Of a stretch of DNA of 43,031 nucleotides, positions 7,549-15,332 are shown one piece after another (the stretch's first letter is position 1; each line of letters opens with the position of its first letter). Source of the DNA: Cyanobacteria bacterium M_DeepCast_200m_mx_001 (GTDB lineage: Bacteria; Cyanobacteriota; Cyanobacteriia; PCC-6307; Cyanobiaceae); assembly GCA_016882415.1 (NCBI GenBank), contig VGQL01000005.1, positions 1 to 43,031 on the forward strand, in the 5' to 3' direction. The translations under genes were made by a program, and so were the position numbers. A model generated the notes under the pieces. That model saw only the letters and a program-made list of their open reading frames with translations, made no database searches and was not told the origin of the DNA.

Positions 7549-8787
7549 ATGGCCGGCCGGCTGCTGGTGCTGAGCAACGGCCACGGGGAGGACCTGATCG
7601 CCCTACGGGTGTTGCAGGCCCTGTTGCGGCGCCATCCGCAGCTGGAGATCGCCGTGCTGCCGCTGGTGGGGGAGGGCAACGCCTACGCCCCGCTGGAGCG
7701 GGTTGGCGCCCTGCGGCGCATCGGCCCACGCCGCAGCCTGCCCAGTGGGGGCTTCAGCAACCAGAGCCTGCGGGGCCTGCTCTCCGACCTGGGGGCCGGC
7801 GTGCTGACCCTGAGCTGGCGCCAGTGGCGGCTGGTGCGCCGTTGGGGCCGCAGCGGGGATCCGGTGCTGGCGGTGGGGGACCTGCTGCCCCTGCTGCTGG
7901 CTTGGGCCAGCGGGGCCCCCTACGGCTTCATCGGCACTCCGAAAAGCGATTACACCTGGGCCAGTGGGCCCGGATCCGCTGGGCTCGCGGCCGTCTATCA
8001 CCGCTGCAAGGGCAGCGAATGGGACCCCTGGGAATGGGCCCTGCTGCGCCCCCACCGCTGCCGGTTGGTGGCCCTGCGCGATCGGCTCACCGCCCGCGGC
8101 TTGCGGCGCCATGGGGTGGCGGCCCTGGCCCCCGGCAACCCGATGATGGATGGATTGGAGCCAGACCCCCTGCCCGAGGCCCTGCAGGCCCAGCGGCGGT
8201 TGCTGCTGCTGGGGGGCAGCCGCATGCCGGAGGCCCTGGGCAACCTGCGGCGTCTGCTGCAGGCCCTGGAGGGTTGGCGGCCGCCAGGCTCCGTGCTGCT
8301 GCTGGCCCCCTGCGGGTCCCGCCCCGAGCCAGCGGAATGGGAGCCCCTGCTGCGGGGGCTGGGGTTTGCGCCGCAGGCGGTGCCCGCCGGCAGTGGCGCC
8401 GCCGCCTGCTGGGGCCGGGGCCCTGTGCTGCTGCTGGTGGGGCCCGGGCGTTTTGCGGCCTGGGCCGGCTGGGCGGAATTGGCCCTGGCGGCGGCGGGCA
8501 CCGCCACGGAGCAGGCGGTGGGCCTGGGGGTTCCGGCCCTGTCGCTGCCGGGGCCCGGCCCCCAGTTCAAACGGGGCTTCGCCGAGCGCCAGAGCCGCCT
8601 GCTGGGGGGTGCCGTGGCGGTGTGCCGCACCCCAGGGCAGCTGCGGGATCGCCTGGGGTTGCTGCTGCAGGATCCCTCCCTGCGGGGCCAGCTGGCGGCC
8701 ATCGGCCGTCGGCGCATGGGGCCCTCCGGCGGCAGTGAGGCCCTGGCCCAGCTGGTGGCGGAGCGGTTGCTGGGCCGGGCGGGATGA
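7549..8787 (+). CDS. LpxB-like glycosyltransferase family protein (TIGR03492 type)
   Basis: 412 aa starting MAGRLLVLSNGHGEDLIALRVL, the hallmark N-terminus of the lipid-A-disaccharide-synthase-related family found in cyanobacteria and a few other phyla. Further motifs include VLAVGDLLPLLLAW, GFIGTPKSDYT, LAPGNPMMDGLEP, LLLLGGSRMPEAL and, near the end, GTATEQAVGLGVPAL, a nucleotide-sugar-binding region of GT-B fold enzymes. Its exact product is not established; it is a relative of LpxB, not LpxB itself. The ORF track start at 7471 lies inside the tRNA-Cys gene; ATG 7549 gives the family N-terminus. The 85-aa gene follows 31 bp downstream. Confidence 0.85.
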   Translation: MAGRLLVLSNGHGEDLIALRVLQALLRRHPQLEIAVLPLVGEGNAYAPLERVGALRRIGPRRSLPSGGFSNQSLRGLLSDLGAGVLTLSWRQWRLVRRWGRSGDPVLAVGDLLPLLLAWASGAPYGFIGTPKSDYTWASGPGSAGLAAVYHRCKGSEWDPWEWALLRPHRCRLVALRDRLTARGLRRHGVAALAPGNPMMDGLEPDPLPEALQAQRRLLLLGGSRMPEALGNLRRLLQALEGWRPPGSVLLLAPCGSRPEPAEWEPLLRGLGFAPQAVPAGSGAAACWGRGPVLLLVGPGRFAAWAGWAELALAAAGTATEQAVGLGVPALSLPGPGPQFKRGFAERQSRLLGGAVAVCRTPGQLRDRLGLLLQDPSLRGQLAAIGRRRMGPSGGSEALAQLVAERLLGRAG

Positions 8788-8818
8788 TGGCGGGGTGCCC
8801 GCACCGCCGCCGCGCCCC

Positions 8819-9076
8819 ATGGCCGCCCCCCAAGACAAGGACTTCGCCACCGCCTGCGGCCGGCTCGCCAGCAGCCTGAGCATCAGCCTGGCCGCGGCCC
8901 GCCGCAAGGTGGATCTGGTGGCGGCCCGGGAGGGGGTGCGGGACAACGCCGGCAAGCTGCTGATCGCCCAGCGGCTGATGCTCGAGGCCCAGGGGGTGGG
9001 GGAGCAGTCGCGTCAACTGCTGGATGTATTGCTGGAGGCGGTGCAGGAGGAGGCCAACTACATCGGCGACGACTGA
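8819..9076 (+). CDS. 85-aa helical hypothetical protein
   Basis: A short acidic, almost wholly helical protein (FATACGRLASSLSISLAAARRKVDLVAAR..., ending EEANYIGDD). It has no signal peptide, membrane segment or known domain. High GC3 and clean codon use support coding. It follows the LpxB-like gene closely and is probably co-transcribed with it. I believe it is a picocyanobacterial conserved hypothetical, but the function is unknown. Confidence 0.65.
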   Translation: MAAPQDKDFATACGRLASSLSISLAAARRKVDLVAAREGVRDNAGKLLIAQRLMLEAQGVGEQSRQLLDVLLEAVQEEANYIGDD

Positions 9077-9092
9077 CTGACCCCCAGGGCCC

Positions 9093-9779
9093 TCAGGAGC
9101 GGTGCTCGAACACCGCCCCGAAGCGGCCGCGGTCGAGTTCGGCGATCACCGGAATGCAGGCGAAGCTGCGCTGGGCCAGGCTCAGCCGCTCCTCCCGCAT
9201 CAGCATCTGCACCAGTCGGTCGCGGGCCGGCAGCAGGTAGCGCACGTCGTTGGCGGCATAGGCCAGCTGGGTGTCGCTGAGCTCCTCCACCCGGCCCCAG
9301 TCGCTGCTTTGGGCCCCCTTGTCGAGCTCCACGCCGCAGAGCTCCTGCACCAGCTCCTTGAGCCCGTGGCGGTTGGTGTAGGTGCGGGCCAGGCGGCTGG
9401 CCACCTTGGTGCAGAACAGCGGCGCCACGGCGATGCCCAGCCCCTCCCCGAGGGCCGCCACATCGAAGCGGGCGAAATGGAACACCTTCTCAATCGCGGG
9501 GGCCTCCATCAGCTGCCGCAGCAGGGGGGCCTCGCTCTGGCCCCGGTGGATGCGGATGCAGCAGACGTTGTCGTGGGCATCGCTGAGTTGCACCAGGCAG
9601 AGGCGGTCGCGGCCGTGCACCAGGCCCATGGCCTCGGTGTCCACCGCCAGGGCCTGGGCCCCGGCCAGCAGGCCGTGCCATTCGGCGTTGAGGTCGTGGT
9701 CGAGCACGGCGAAGCGGGCCGGGCTCGAGCCCGCCGCCGGCGCGCTCGCGGGGCCGACGCTGGTGGGGAAGCTGCTCAC
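9093..9779 (-). CDS. rnd: ribonuclease D-like 3'-5' exonuclease
   Basis: A DEDD-family 3'-5' exoribonuclease. Exo I is AVDTEAMGL (Asp and Glu), Exo II is FHFARFDVAAL (second Asp), and Exo III is YAANDVRYLLPARD (Tyr and last Asp, the DEDDy subclass). There is no C-terminal HRDC domain; at 228 aa it is the short cyanobacterial form rather than the about 375-aa E. coli enzyme. Expected role: 3' trimming of tRNA and other structured RNAs. The ORF is open to an ATG at 9848, but that N-terminal stretch is Arg/Pro/His-rich and non-conserved in appearance; I prefer GTG 9779 (VSSFPTSVGP), with moderate certainty about the start. Confidence 0.87.
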   Translation of the reverse strand: MSSFPTSVGPASAPAAGSSPARFAVLDHDLNAEWHGLLAGAQALAVDTEAMGLVHGRDRLCLVQLSDAHDNVCCIRIHRGQSEAPLLRQLMEAPAIEKVFHFARFDVAALGEGLGIAVAPLFCTKVASRLARTYTNRHGLKELVQELCGVELDKGAQSSDWGRVEELSDTQLAYAANDVRYLLPARDRLVQMLMREERLSLAQRSFACIPVIAELDRGRFGAVFEHRS

Positions 9780-9910
9780 GGATGCGGGGCGGGGATGGGG
9801 CCATCGTCGCGGATGGCTCCACCGCGGCCTCCTAAAACCCAACATCACCTTTCGCTGTTGGTGCTCACGCTGAGACGGAGCTAGTTGGTGGATAGAGCCC
9901 GCCCACCGCC

Positions 9911-10399
9911 ATGTCCAGCCGCGAAGCCCCCACCCGCCGTCTACCCCTGCCCTCGGGCCTGGGGGGCATCCGGGCCTTCTTTGATCAACCGCCGATTCAG
10001 CACCTGGGCCTGGAGCTGGCGGTGTGCTGGATCCTCGAGTGCCTCCTGCAGCAGGACAGCTACCCCACCGCCTTGATGCACGGGCTGGCGGAAGCCCACC
10101 CCAAGCTGCGCCTCTCGGAAACGGTGCTGCAGCAGGCCCTCAGCTTCCTCGACCAGGACGGTGCCATCAGCAGCTACTCCCAGCGCTGCCCCAGCCGCGG
10201 CCGTCCGCGCCGCATGCTGCATCTGCTGGATGACCACCGCGTCGCGGCCGAACAGCTGATGGACCCCTGGCACCATTGGCTCGACGAGAATGAGCACGAG
10301 CTCCACAGCGGACGTCATGCCACCGGCCCTGGGTTCCACCCTGTTGCTCACGCTGCTGCTGGCCATCGGGCTGGTGTTCTTCCTGCGGGCTGCCAGTAA
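9911..10399 (+). CDS. PadR-like winged-helix regulator
   Basis: The first ~130 residues look like a winged helix: an initial helix HLGLELAVCWILECLLQQDSYP, a recognition-helix-like LSETVLQQALSFLDQDGAI and a basic wing RGRPRRMLHL, the same order and wing motif as PadR-type transcription factors. After HWLDENEHE the frame continues for about 33 residues of atypical His/Ala/Gly-rich sequence that is simply the out-of-frame reading of the next gene's membrane segment. The overlap is about 110 bp. I suspect the ancestral stop was near 10290 and was lost by a small indel. The target genes are unknown. Confidence 0.6.
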   Translation: MSSREAPTRRLPLPSGLGGIRAFFDQPPIQHLGLELAVCWILECLLQQDSYPTALMHGLAEAHPKLRLSETVLQQALSFLDQDGAISSYSQRCPSRGRPRRMLHLLDDHRVAAEQLMDPWHHWLDENEHELHSGRHATGPGFHPVAHAAAGHRAGVLPAGCQ

Positions 10400-10871
10400 G
10401 GACCGCACCACCGTGGTGGAGGTGCGCTCCTCCAAGCCGCCGCTGGTGGTGCTGCCGGCCCTCAGCACCTGGCTGCAGCAACGGGGCTGGCGCCAGGAGG
10501 CCAACGACCCGGACCGCCGCCTGCTGCGCTTCAGCGGCCAGGTGGAGGCCTCGGGGCCGTTGGCGGTGCTGCTGTCGCTGCTCGGGGGTGTCGGTGCCGG
10601 TTGCCTGGGCCTGGTGCTGCGTCAGCTGCTGCCCGCCCTCGGCTGGTGGCCGCTGCTGCTGGTGGGCCTGGGGCCCCTGGCGGGCTGGATTTACCGCCGC
10701 CGCGCCGCCCGCCCCGAAACCGTGGAGCTGCGCCTGATCAGCCACGACGACGCCACCGGCAGCGCCCTGCAGCTGCGGGCCCACCGCGATGAGCTGATTG
10801 CCCTGGAGCTGGAGCTTGGCCCCAGCCTGGGGTTGTTCAGCGATGGTGATCTGTTGAAGTCGCCGATCTGA
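10290..10871 (+). CDS. CCB2/CCB4-like cofactor assembly of complex C factor
   Basis: 193 aa. An N-terminal membrane helix (STLLLTLLLAIGLVFFLRAAS), a soluble stretch with WLQQRGWRQ and RRLLRFSGQVEASG, two more hydrophobic segments (about 88-130, ending WWPLLLVGLGPLAGWIYRRRA), then a beta-rich tail VELRLIS...LRAHRDELIALELEL. This layout matches the CCB2/CCB4 family (Pfam CCB2_CCB4), which in chloroplasts helps attach heme ci covalently to cytochrome b6. The family call rests on architecture and remembered motifs and needs an HMM check. The start is either ATG 10290 or 10317; both overlap the upstream regulator. Confidence 0.65.
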   Translation: MSTSSTADVMPPALGSTLLLTLLLAIGLVFFLRAASKDRTTVVEVRSSKPPLVVLPALSTWLQQRGWRQEANDPDRRLLRFSGQVEASGPLAVLLSLLGGVGAGCLGLVLRQLLPALGWWPLLLVGLGPLAGWIYRRRAARPETVELRLISHDDATGSALQLRAHRDELIALELELGPSLGLFSDGDLLKSPI

Positions 10872-10905
10872 GCCAGAGTGGCGGCTGCCTGCCGCCGGTG
10901 GTTCG

Positions 10906-11712
10906 ATGGCCAGTCCCCGTGGGCTCCGCCGCAGTGCCCTCTCCGCGGGGCTGGTGTTGTTGTGCCTGGGGCTGGCGGCGGCGGCCCAGGCTCCGGCTCC
11001 AGGCAGCCGCGATCCCCTCACCGGCGTGCGCAGCCGCCTCAGCCGCGATTGGGTGGGTCAGCGCCAGGAGCCCACGGATCTGCCGATCTTGGTGATGGCG
11101 GGCCATGCCGACTCCCAGGGCATCGCCGGCGCCGGCACCGGCGGAGCGGCGGTGGATCTGCACGGGGCCCGGCCCATGCAACGGGGCATCCGCGATGAGC
11201 TCTATTGGAACCTCGCGGTGGCCCGCCGGGTGGTGGCCCTCGGCCTCCAGCGCGGCCTCAACATCCGCTTCTACGACCCGCCGCAGCGCACCATTCACGA
11301 CGGCGACGATCCCCGCACCAACTGGAGCGTGGGCAAGGCCCATGCGGCCGCCGGCGGCTATGCCCTGGAGATCCACTTCGATGCCTATGGGCCCGATGGG
11401 GTGGGATCCGGCGTGATCCCGGCCCTGCATCGGCCCTTCAGCCGCCTCGATGAAAGCCTGGCCCAGGCCTTCGGTGGCTACCCGCAGCAGTTCCGCGGCG
11501 GCCTGGGGGGGCCGCGCCGCGGCATCACCCTGCTGGAGATCGGCAAGCTCGAAGCCCCCCTGGAGCCCGCCTTGCGCAACCCCGGCTCCCGCGAGCGGGC
11601 CCTGGCGGCCATCGCTGAGCGGGTGGTGGCCGCCCTGGAGCAGGGCCTGGGGCGTCAGCCGGGCGTGGCGTCAGTCGACGGCCGCGTGGGGTTGGCAGCG
11701 GGCGACCAGTGA
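10906..11712 (+). CDS. secreted amidase-like protein (Amidase_3-type fold, tentative)
   Basis: 268 aa with an N-terminal signal or anchor sequence ([20 protein letters not shown]). The mature domain has possible zinc ligands in the order seen in N-acetylmuramoyl-L-alanine amidases: His in [11 protein letters not shown], a Glu in [15 protein letters not shown], His in LEIHFDAYG, and a later Glu in [15 protein letters not shown]. Spacing and local sequence differ enough from classical AmiC-type enzymes that I call it tentative. Likely location is the periplasm, with a possible role in peptidoglycan turnover. The last 42 bp overlap the end of hemF on the opposite strand. Confidence 0.6.
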   Translation: MASPRGLRRSALSAGLVLLCLGLAAAAQAPAPGSRDPLTGVRSRLSRDWVGQRQEPTDLPILVMAGHADSQGIAGAGTGGAAVDLHGARPMQRGIRDELYWNLAVARRVVALGLQRGLNIRFYDPPQRTIHDGDDPRTNWSVGKAHAAAGGYALEIHFDAYGPDGVGSGVIPALHRPFSRLDESLAQAFGGYPQQFRGGLGGPRRGITLLEIGKLEAPLEPALRNPGSRERALAAIAERVVAALEQGLGRQPGVASVDGRVGLAAGDQ

Positions 11713-12774
11713 GTCGTCCTCCAGCCAGTTCTGGGGCCGGGTGAACACCTCGGTGAGCAGGGCCTCACGGCTGCCGGCCTCGGGTTTGTAGCCGTATTCC
11801 CAGCGCACCAGCGGCGGCAGCGACATCAGGATCGATTCGGTGCGGCCGTTGGTCTGCAGGCCGAAGATCGTGCCCCGGTCAAACACGAGGTTGAACTCCA
11901 CGTAGCGGCCGCGGCGGTACAGCTGGAACTGGCGCTCCCGCTCGCCGTAGGGGGTGTTGTGGCGCCGCTCGGCGATCGGAACGTAGCTGGGCAGGAAGGC
12001 GTTGCCGCAGGCGCCGGCCAGCTGGAACAGCTGCTCCCAGCCCAGGGGCTGCGGGCCCACCCGCTCCCCGGCGGCGGCGGCGGGGCCGCTGGGGTCCTGC
12101 CCCTTGTAGAGCACGCCGCGGGGGTCCTGGTAGTCGTAGAAGATGCCCCCCACGCCCCGGGTTTCACCGCGGTGCTTGAGGAAGAAGTATTCATCGCACC
12201 AGGGCTTGAACACCGTGTAGAGAGCCGGGTTCACGCTGTCGCAGGCCCCCTTCAGGGTGCGGTGGAAGTGCTTGGCGTCCTCCAGGAAGGGGTAATAGGG
12301 GGTGAGGTCGGCGCCGCCCCCAAACCACCACACCGGCCCCGCTTCGAAATAGCGGTAGTTGAGGTGCACCGTGGGGATGTAGGGGTTGCGCGGGTGCAGC
12401 ACCATCGAGGTGCCGGTGGCAAACCAGCGGTGCCCCTTGGCCTCGGGGCGCTGGCTGAGGATCGAGGGGGGCAGCTCGGAGCCCTCCACCTCGGAGAAGT
12501 TCACCCCCCCCTGCTCGAACACGCGGCCGCCGGTCATTACCCGTGAGCGCCCGCCGCCGCCCTCCGGCCGTTCCCAGCTCTCCTCAGCGAAGCGCCCCAG
12601 GCCGTCCAGTTGCTCCAGGCCGGCGCAGATCGAATCCTGCAGCCCCATCAGCAGCGCCTTGGCCCGCTGCCGGGAGTCCGCCGGGGGGGCCTCCAGGGCT
12701 GGAGCTCCGCCGTTGGCGCCTGGGGCGGTGCCCTTCAGCTGGGCTTTGGTGCGGGACAGCAGGCCCTTCAACAT
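11671..12774 (-). CDS. hemF: oxygen-dependent coproporphyrinogen III oxidase
   Basis: HemF decarboxylates coproporphyrinogen III to protoporphyrinogen IX using O2, a shared step of heme and chlorophyll synthesis. Family motifs are intact and in order: [81 protein letters not shown], and [27 protein letters not shown]. Length 367 aa (373 from the ATG at 12792) is normal. I prefer [12 protein letters not shown] as the start. It is divergent from mrp, and its tail overlaps the amidase-like gene by 42 bp. Confidence 0.96.
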   Translation of the reverse strand: MLKGLLSRTKAQLKGTAPGANGGAPALEAPPADSRQRAKALLMGLQDSICAGLEQLDGLGRFAEESWERPEGGGGRSRVMTGGRVFEQGGVNFSEVEGSELPPSILSQRPEAKGHRWFATGTSMVLHPRNPYIPTVHLNYRYFEAGPVWWFGGGADLTPYYPFLEDAKHFHRTLKGACDSVNPALYTVFKPWCDEYFFLKHRGETRGVGGIFYDYQDPRGVLYKGQDPSGPAAAAGERVGPQPLGWEQLFQLAGACGNAFLPSYVPIAERRHNTPYGERERQFQLYRRGRYVEFNLVFDRGTIFGLQTNGRTESILMSLPPLVRWEYGYKPEAGSREALLTEVFTRPQNWLEDDSLVARCQPHAAVD

Positions 12775-12933
12775 CGGCGGTTCGACCCCCACGGGGCCAT
12801 GGCAACCCCCTCACCTTTTCAGCCCGGGTGGCTTCGGCACAAGGGGCCGAGAGAGTTCGTGATCCCGGCGCCGCCCCGCCAGCCGGGCTCCCTGGCCAGC
12901 GCTTTTAGGATCCAGCCACCCCCGCCACCCCCG

Positions 12934-14046
12934 ATGGCCAGCGCAGATCAGGCCCTCAGCCAGGCCATCGCGGCCCTCGAGCCGCTCCGCGATGCGGGCA
13001 GCGGCCGCAGCCTGCTGGAGCTGCAGTGGATCCAGCAGGTGCGGGTTCAGAACAACCGTGTGGTGTTTCGCCTGGCGTTGCCGGGCTATGCCAATGCCCA
13101 GCGGGAGCGCATCGCCGCCGATGCCCGTGGCGCCCTGCTGCAGCTCGGCGGCATCGAGGACGTGCAGATCGAGATTGCGCCGCCCCCCAGCCCAGCCCCC
13201 CAGGCCGCACCCCATGGGGGGGCGCCGATCGGGGCCGCTGGCCATGGCGGCGGCGGCCCGGAGCGCCAGCCGATCCCCGGCGTGAAGCAAGTGATCGCCG
13301 TGAGCAGCGGCAAGGGGGGTGTGGGCAAGAGCACCGTGGCCGTGAACCTGGCCTGCGCCCTCGCGGCCAGTGGCCTGCGGGTGGGCCTGCTGGATGCCGA
13401 CATCTATGGCCCCAACGCCCCCACGATGCTGGGGGTGGCGGATCAGACCCCGCAGGTGAGCGGCGGCGGCAATGAGCAGGTGCTCACGCCGATCGAGAGC
13501 TGCGGCATCGCCATGGTGTCCATGGGGCTGCTGATCGATGCCCACCAACCGGTGATCTGGCGGGGCCCGATGCTCAACGGCATCATTCGCCAGTTCCTCT
13601 ATCAGGTGGAGTGGGGTGATCGCGACGTGCTGGTGGTCGACCTGCCCCCCGGCACCGGCGATGCCCAGCTCAGCCTGGCCCAGGCGGTGCCCATGGCGGG
13701 GGTGATCATCGTGACCACACCGCAGATGGTGTCTCTGCAGGATGCGCGGCGCGGCCTGGCGATGTTCCAGCAGCTGGGGGTGCCGGTGCTGGGGGTGGTG
13801 GAGAACATGACCGCCTTCATCCCGCCCGATGCACCCGACAAGCGCTACGAGCTGTTCGGCCGTGGCGGCGGCAGCCAGCTGGCCCGCGAAAGCGAGGTGC
13901 CGCTCCTGGCCCAGCTGCCCATGGAGCTGGCGGTGGTGCAGGGCGGCGACGCTGGTCGCCCGGCGGTGCTGAGTGCGCCGGAGTCGGCCACCGCGGCCGC
14001 CTTCCGCGACCTGGCCCAGCGCCTGCCCGTGGCGACGGGCGCATGA
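12934..14046 (+). CDS. mrp: Mrp/NBP35-family P-loop ATPase (Fe-S carrier type)
   Basis: 370 aa. Residues about 1-90 are a MIP18/DUF59 domain (ALPGYANAQRERIAADARGALLQLGG). After a Pro/Ala/Gly linker comes the deviant Walker A SSGKGGVGKSTVAVNLA, then LLDADIYGPNAPTMLG, VLVVDLPPGTGDAQLSL and VTTPQMVSLQDARRG. Mrp/ApbC proteins carry and deliver Fe-S clusters in the cytoplasm. The CxxC motif used for cluster binding in NBP35/ApbC is absent here: the corresponding loop reads FIPPDAPDKRYELFG. The ORF track extends to 12610, antisense to hemF; ATG 12934 starts the DUF59 domain. Its stop overlaps rodA as ATGA. Confidence 0.92.
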   Translation: MASADQALSQAIAALEPLRDAGSGRSLLELQWIQQVRVQNNRVVFRLALPGYANAQRERIAADARGALLQLGGIEDVQIEIAPPPSPAPQAAPHGGAPIGAAGHGGGGPERQPIPGVKQVIAVSSGKGGVGKSTVAVNLACALAASGLRVGLLDADIYGPNAPTMLGVADQTPQVSGGGNEQVLTPIESCGIAMVSMGLLIDAHQPVIWRGPMLNGIIRQFLYQVEWGDRDVLVVDLPPGTGDAQLSLAQAVPMAGVIIVTTPQMVSLQDARRGLAMFQQLGVPVLGVVENMTAFIPPDAPDKRYELFGRGGGSQLARESEVPLLAQLPMELAVVQGGDAGRPAVLSAPESATAAAFRDLAQRLPVATGA

Positions 14047-15332
14047 CCCTGCTGGGGCTGCCGTTGCCGGGGTCCCGCCGCGGCCGCTTCTTCGCCCCTG
14101 GGCGCCGCCGCCGCCGTTGGTTTGACGGCGTGGACAAGCTGCTCTGGTGGATCCCCCTGGGGATGATCTTCGTGGCGGGGATCCTGATCGCCAGCACCCA
14201 GCGCCAGGCCGGCTACGCCGATTGGTACCAGCACTGGATCACGGCGGCGGTGGGCCTGGGCATCGCCCTGCTGCTGGCCCGGGTGCCGGTGGAGAGCATC
14301 ACCCGTTGGCCCTGGGTGATCTATGGGGCGATGGTGGCCAGCCTGATCGCCGTGCGCGTGGTGGGCGTGAGCGCCCTCGGGGCGCAGAGCTGGATCAACA
14401 TCGCCGGCTTCCACGTGCAGCCCTCCGAATTCGCCAAGGTGGGGGCGATCCTGCTGCTAGCGCGGGTGCTGGGGCGCCACCCGGTGGAGCGGCCCGTCGA
14501 CCTCCTGCGCCCCGTGGCGATCATCGGCCTGCCCTGGCTGCTGGTGTTGGTTCAGCCCGATCTGGGCAGCTCGCTGGTGTTCGGCGCCGTGCTGCTGGTG
14601 ATGATGTTCTGGTCAGGGATGCCCGGCGCCTGGGTGCTGCTGTTCATCTCGCCGGTGGTGAGCGCCATCGTGGCCGGCGTGCTGCCGTGGCTGCTGATCG
14701 CCTGGATCCCAGCCATGGGCTATCTGGCCTGGAAGAGCCTGCCCTGGAAGCGGCTGGCCCCCCTGGTGGTGGTGGCCATCGAGGCGGTGTTTGCCCTGGC
14801 CACACCTTTCCTGTGGAACAACTTCCTGCAGCCCCACCAGCGGGACCGCCTCACCCTGTTCCTCGACCCCAACAAGGACCCCCTCGGCGGCGGCTATCAC
14901 CTGCTGCAGAGCACCGTGGGCATCGGCTCCGGGGGCTTGTTCGGCACCGGCCTGATGCAGGGGCACCTGACGCTGCTGCGCTTCATCCCGGAGCAGCACA
15001 CCGACTTCATCTTCAGCGCCCTGGGGGAGGAAACCGGCTTCCTTGGCGCCACGCTCGTGGTGGTGGGGTTTGTGGTGTGGATCTGGCGGCTGCTGCAGAT
15101 CGCCGGTAAGGCCCGCAGCGATGTGGAGTCGCTGGTGGTGGTGGGCATCGGCGCCATGGTGATGTTCCAGGTGGTGGTGAACATCAACATGACCATCGGC
15201 CTCGGACCGATCACCGGCATCCCCCTGCCGTGGCTGAGCTATGGCCGCTCGGCCATGCTCGTGAACTTCATCGCCCTGGGTCTGTGTGCCTCGGTGGCCC
15301 GTCGCGCCGGCGCCGGCACGGGGCGCTGGTGA
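14043..15332 (+). CDS. rodA: rod-shape determining protein RodA (SEDS glycosyltransferase)
   Basis: 429 aa, about ten membrane helices, of the FtsW/RodA/SpoVE family that polymerises lipid II glycan during side-wall growth. Motifs: GAQSWINIAGFHVQPSEFAK, LVQPDLGSSLVF, GYHLLQSTVGIGSGGLFGTG, FIPEQHTDFIFSALGEETGF and, near the end, GPITGIPLPWLSYGRSAM. The W-E/D catalytic region is intact, so an active polymerase is expected. Start ATG 14043 overlaps the mrp stop by four bases, and its stop overlaps the next start by one base (TGATG), so the three genes are probably translationally coupled. Confidence 0.96.
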   Translation: MTLLGLPLPGSRRGRFFAPGRRRRRWFDGVDKLLWWIPLGMIFVAGILIASTQRQAGYADWYQHWITAAVGLGIALLLARVPVESITRWPWVIYGAMVASLIAVRVVGVSALGAQSWINIAGFHVQPSEFAKVGAILLLARVLGRHPVERPVDLLRPVAIIGLPWLLVLVQPDLGSSLVFGAVLLVMMFWSGMPGAWVLLFISPVVSAIVAGVLPWLLIAWIPAMGYLAWKSLPWKRLAPLVVVAIEAVFALATPFLWNNFLQPHQRDRLTLFLDPNKDPLGGGYHLLQSTVGIGSGGLFGTGLMQGHLTLLRFIPEQHTDFIFSALGEETGFLGATLVVVGFVVWIWRLLQIAGKARSDVESLVVVGIGAMVMFQVVVNINMTIGLGPITGIPLPWLSYGRSAMLVNFIALGLCASVARRAGAGTGRW

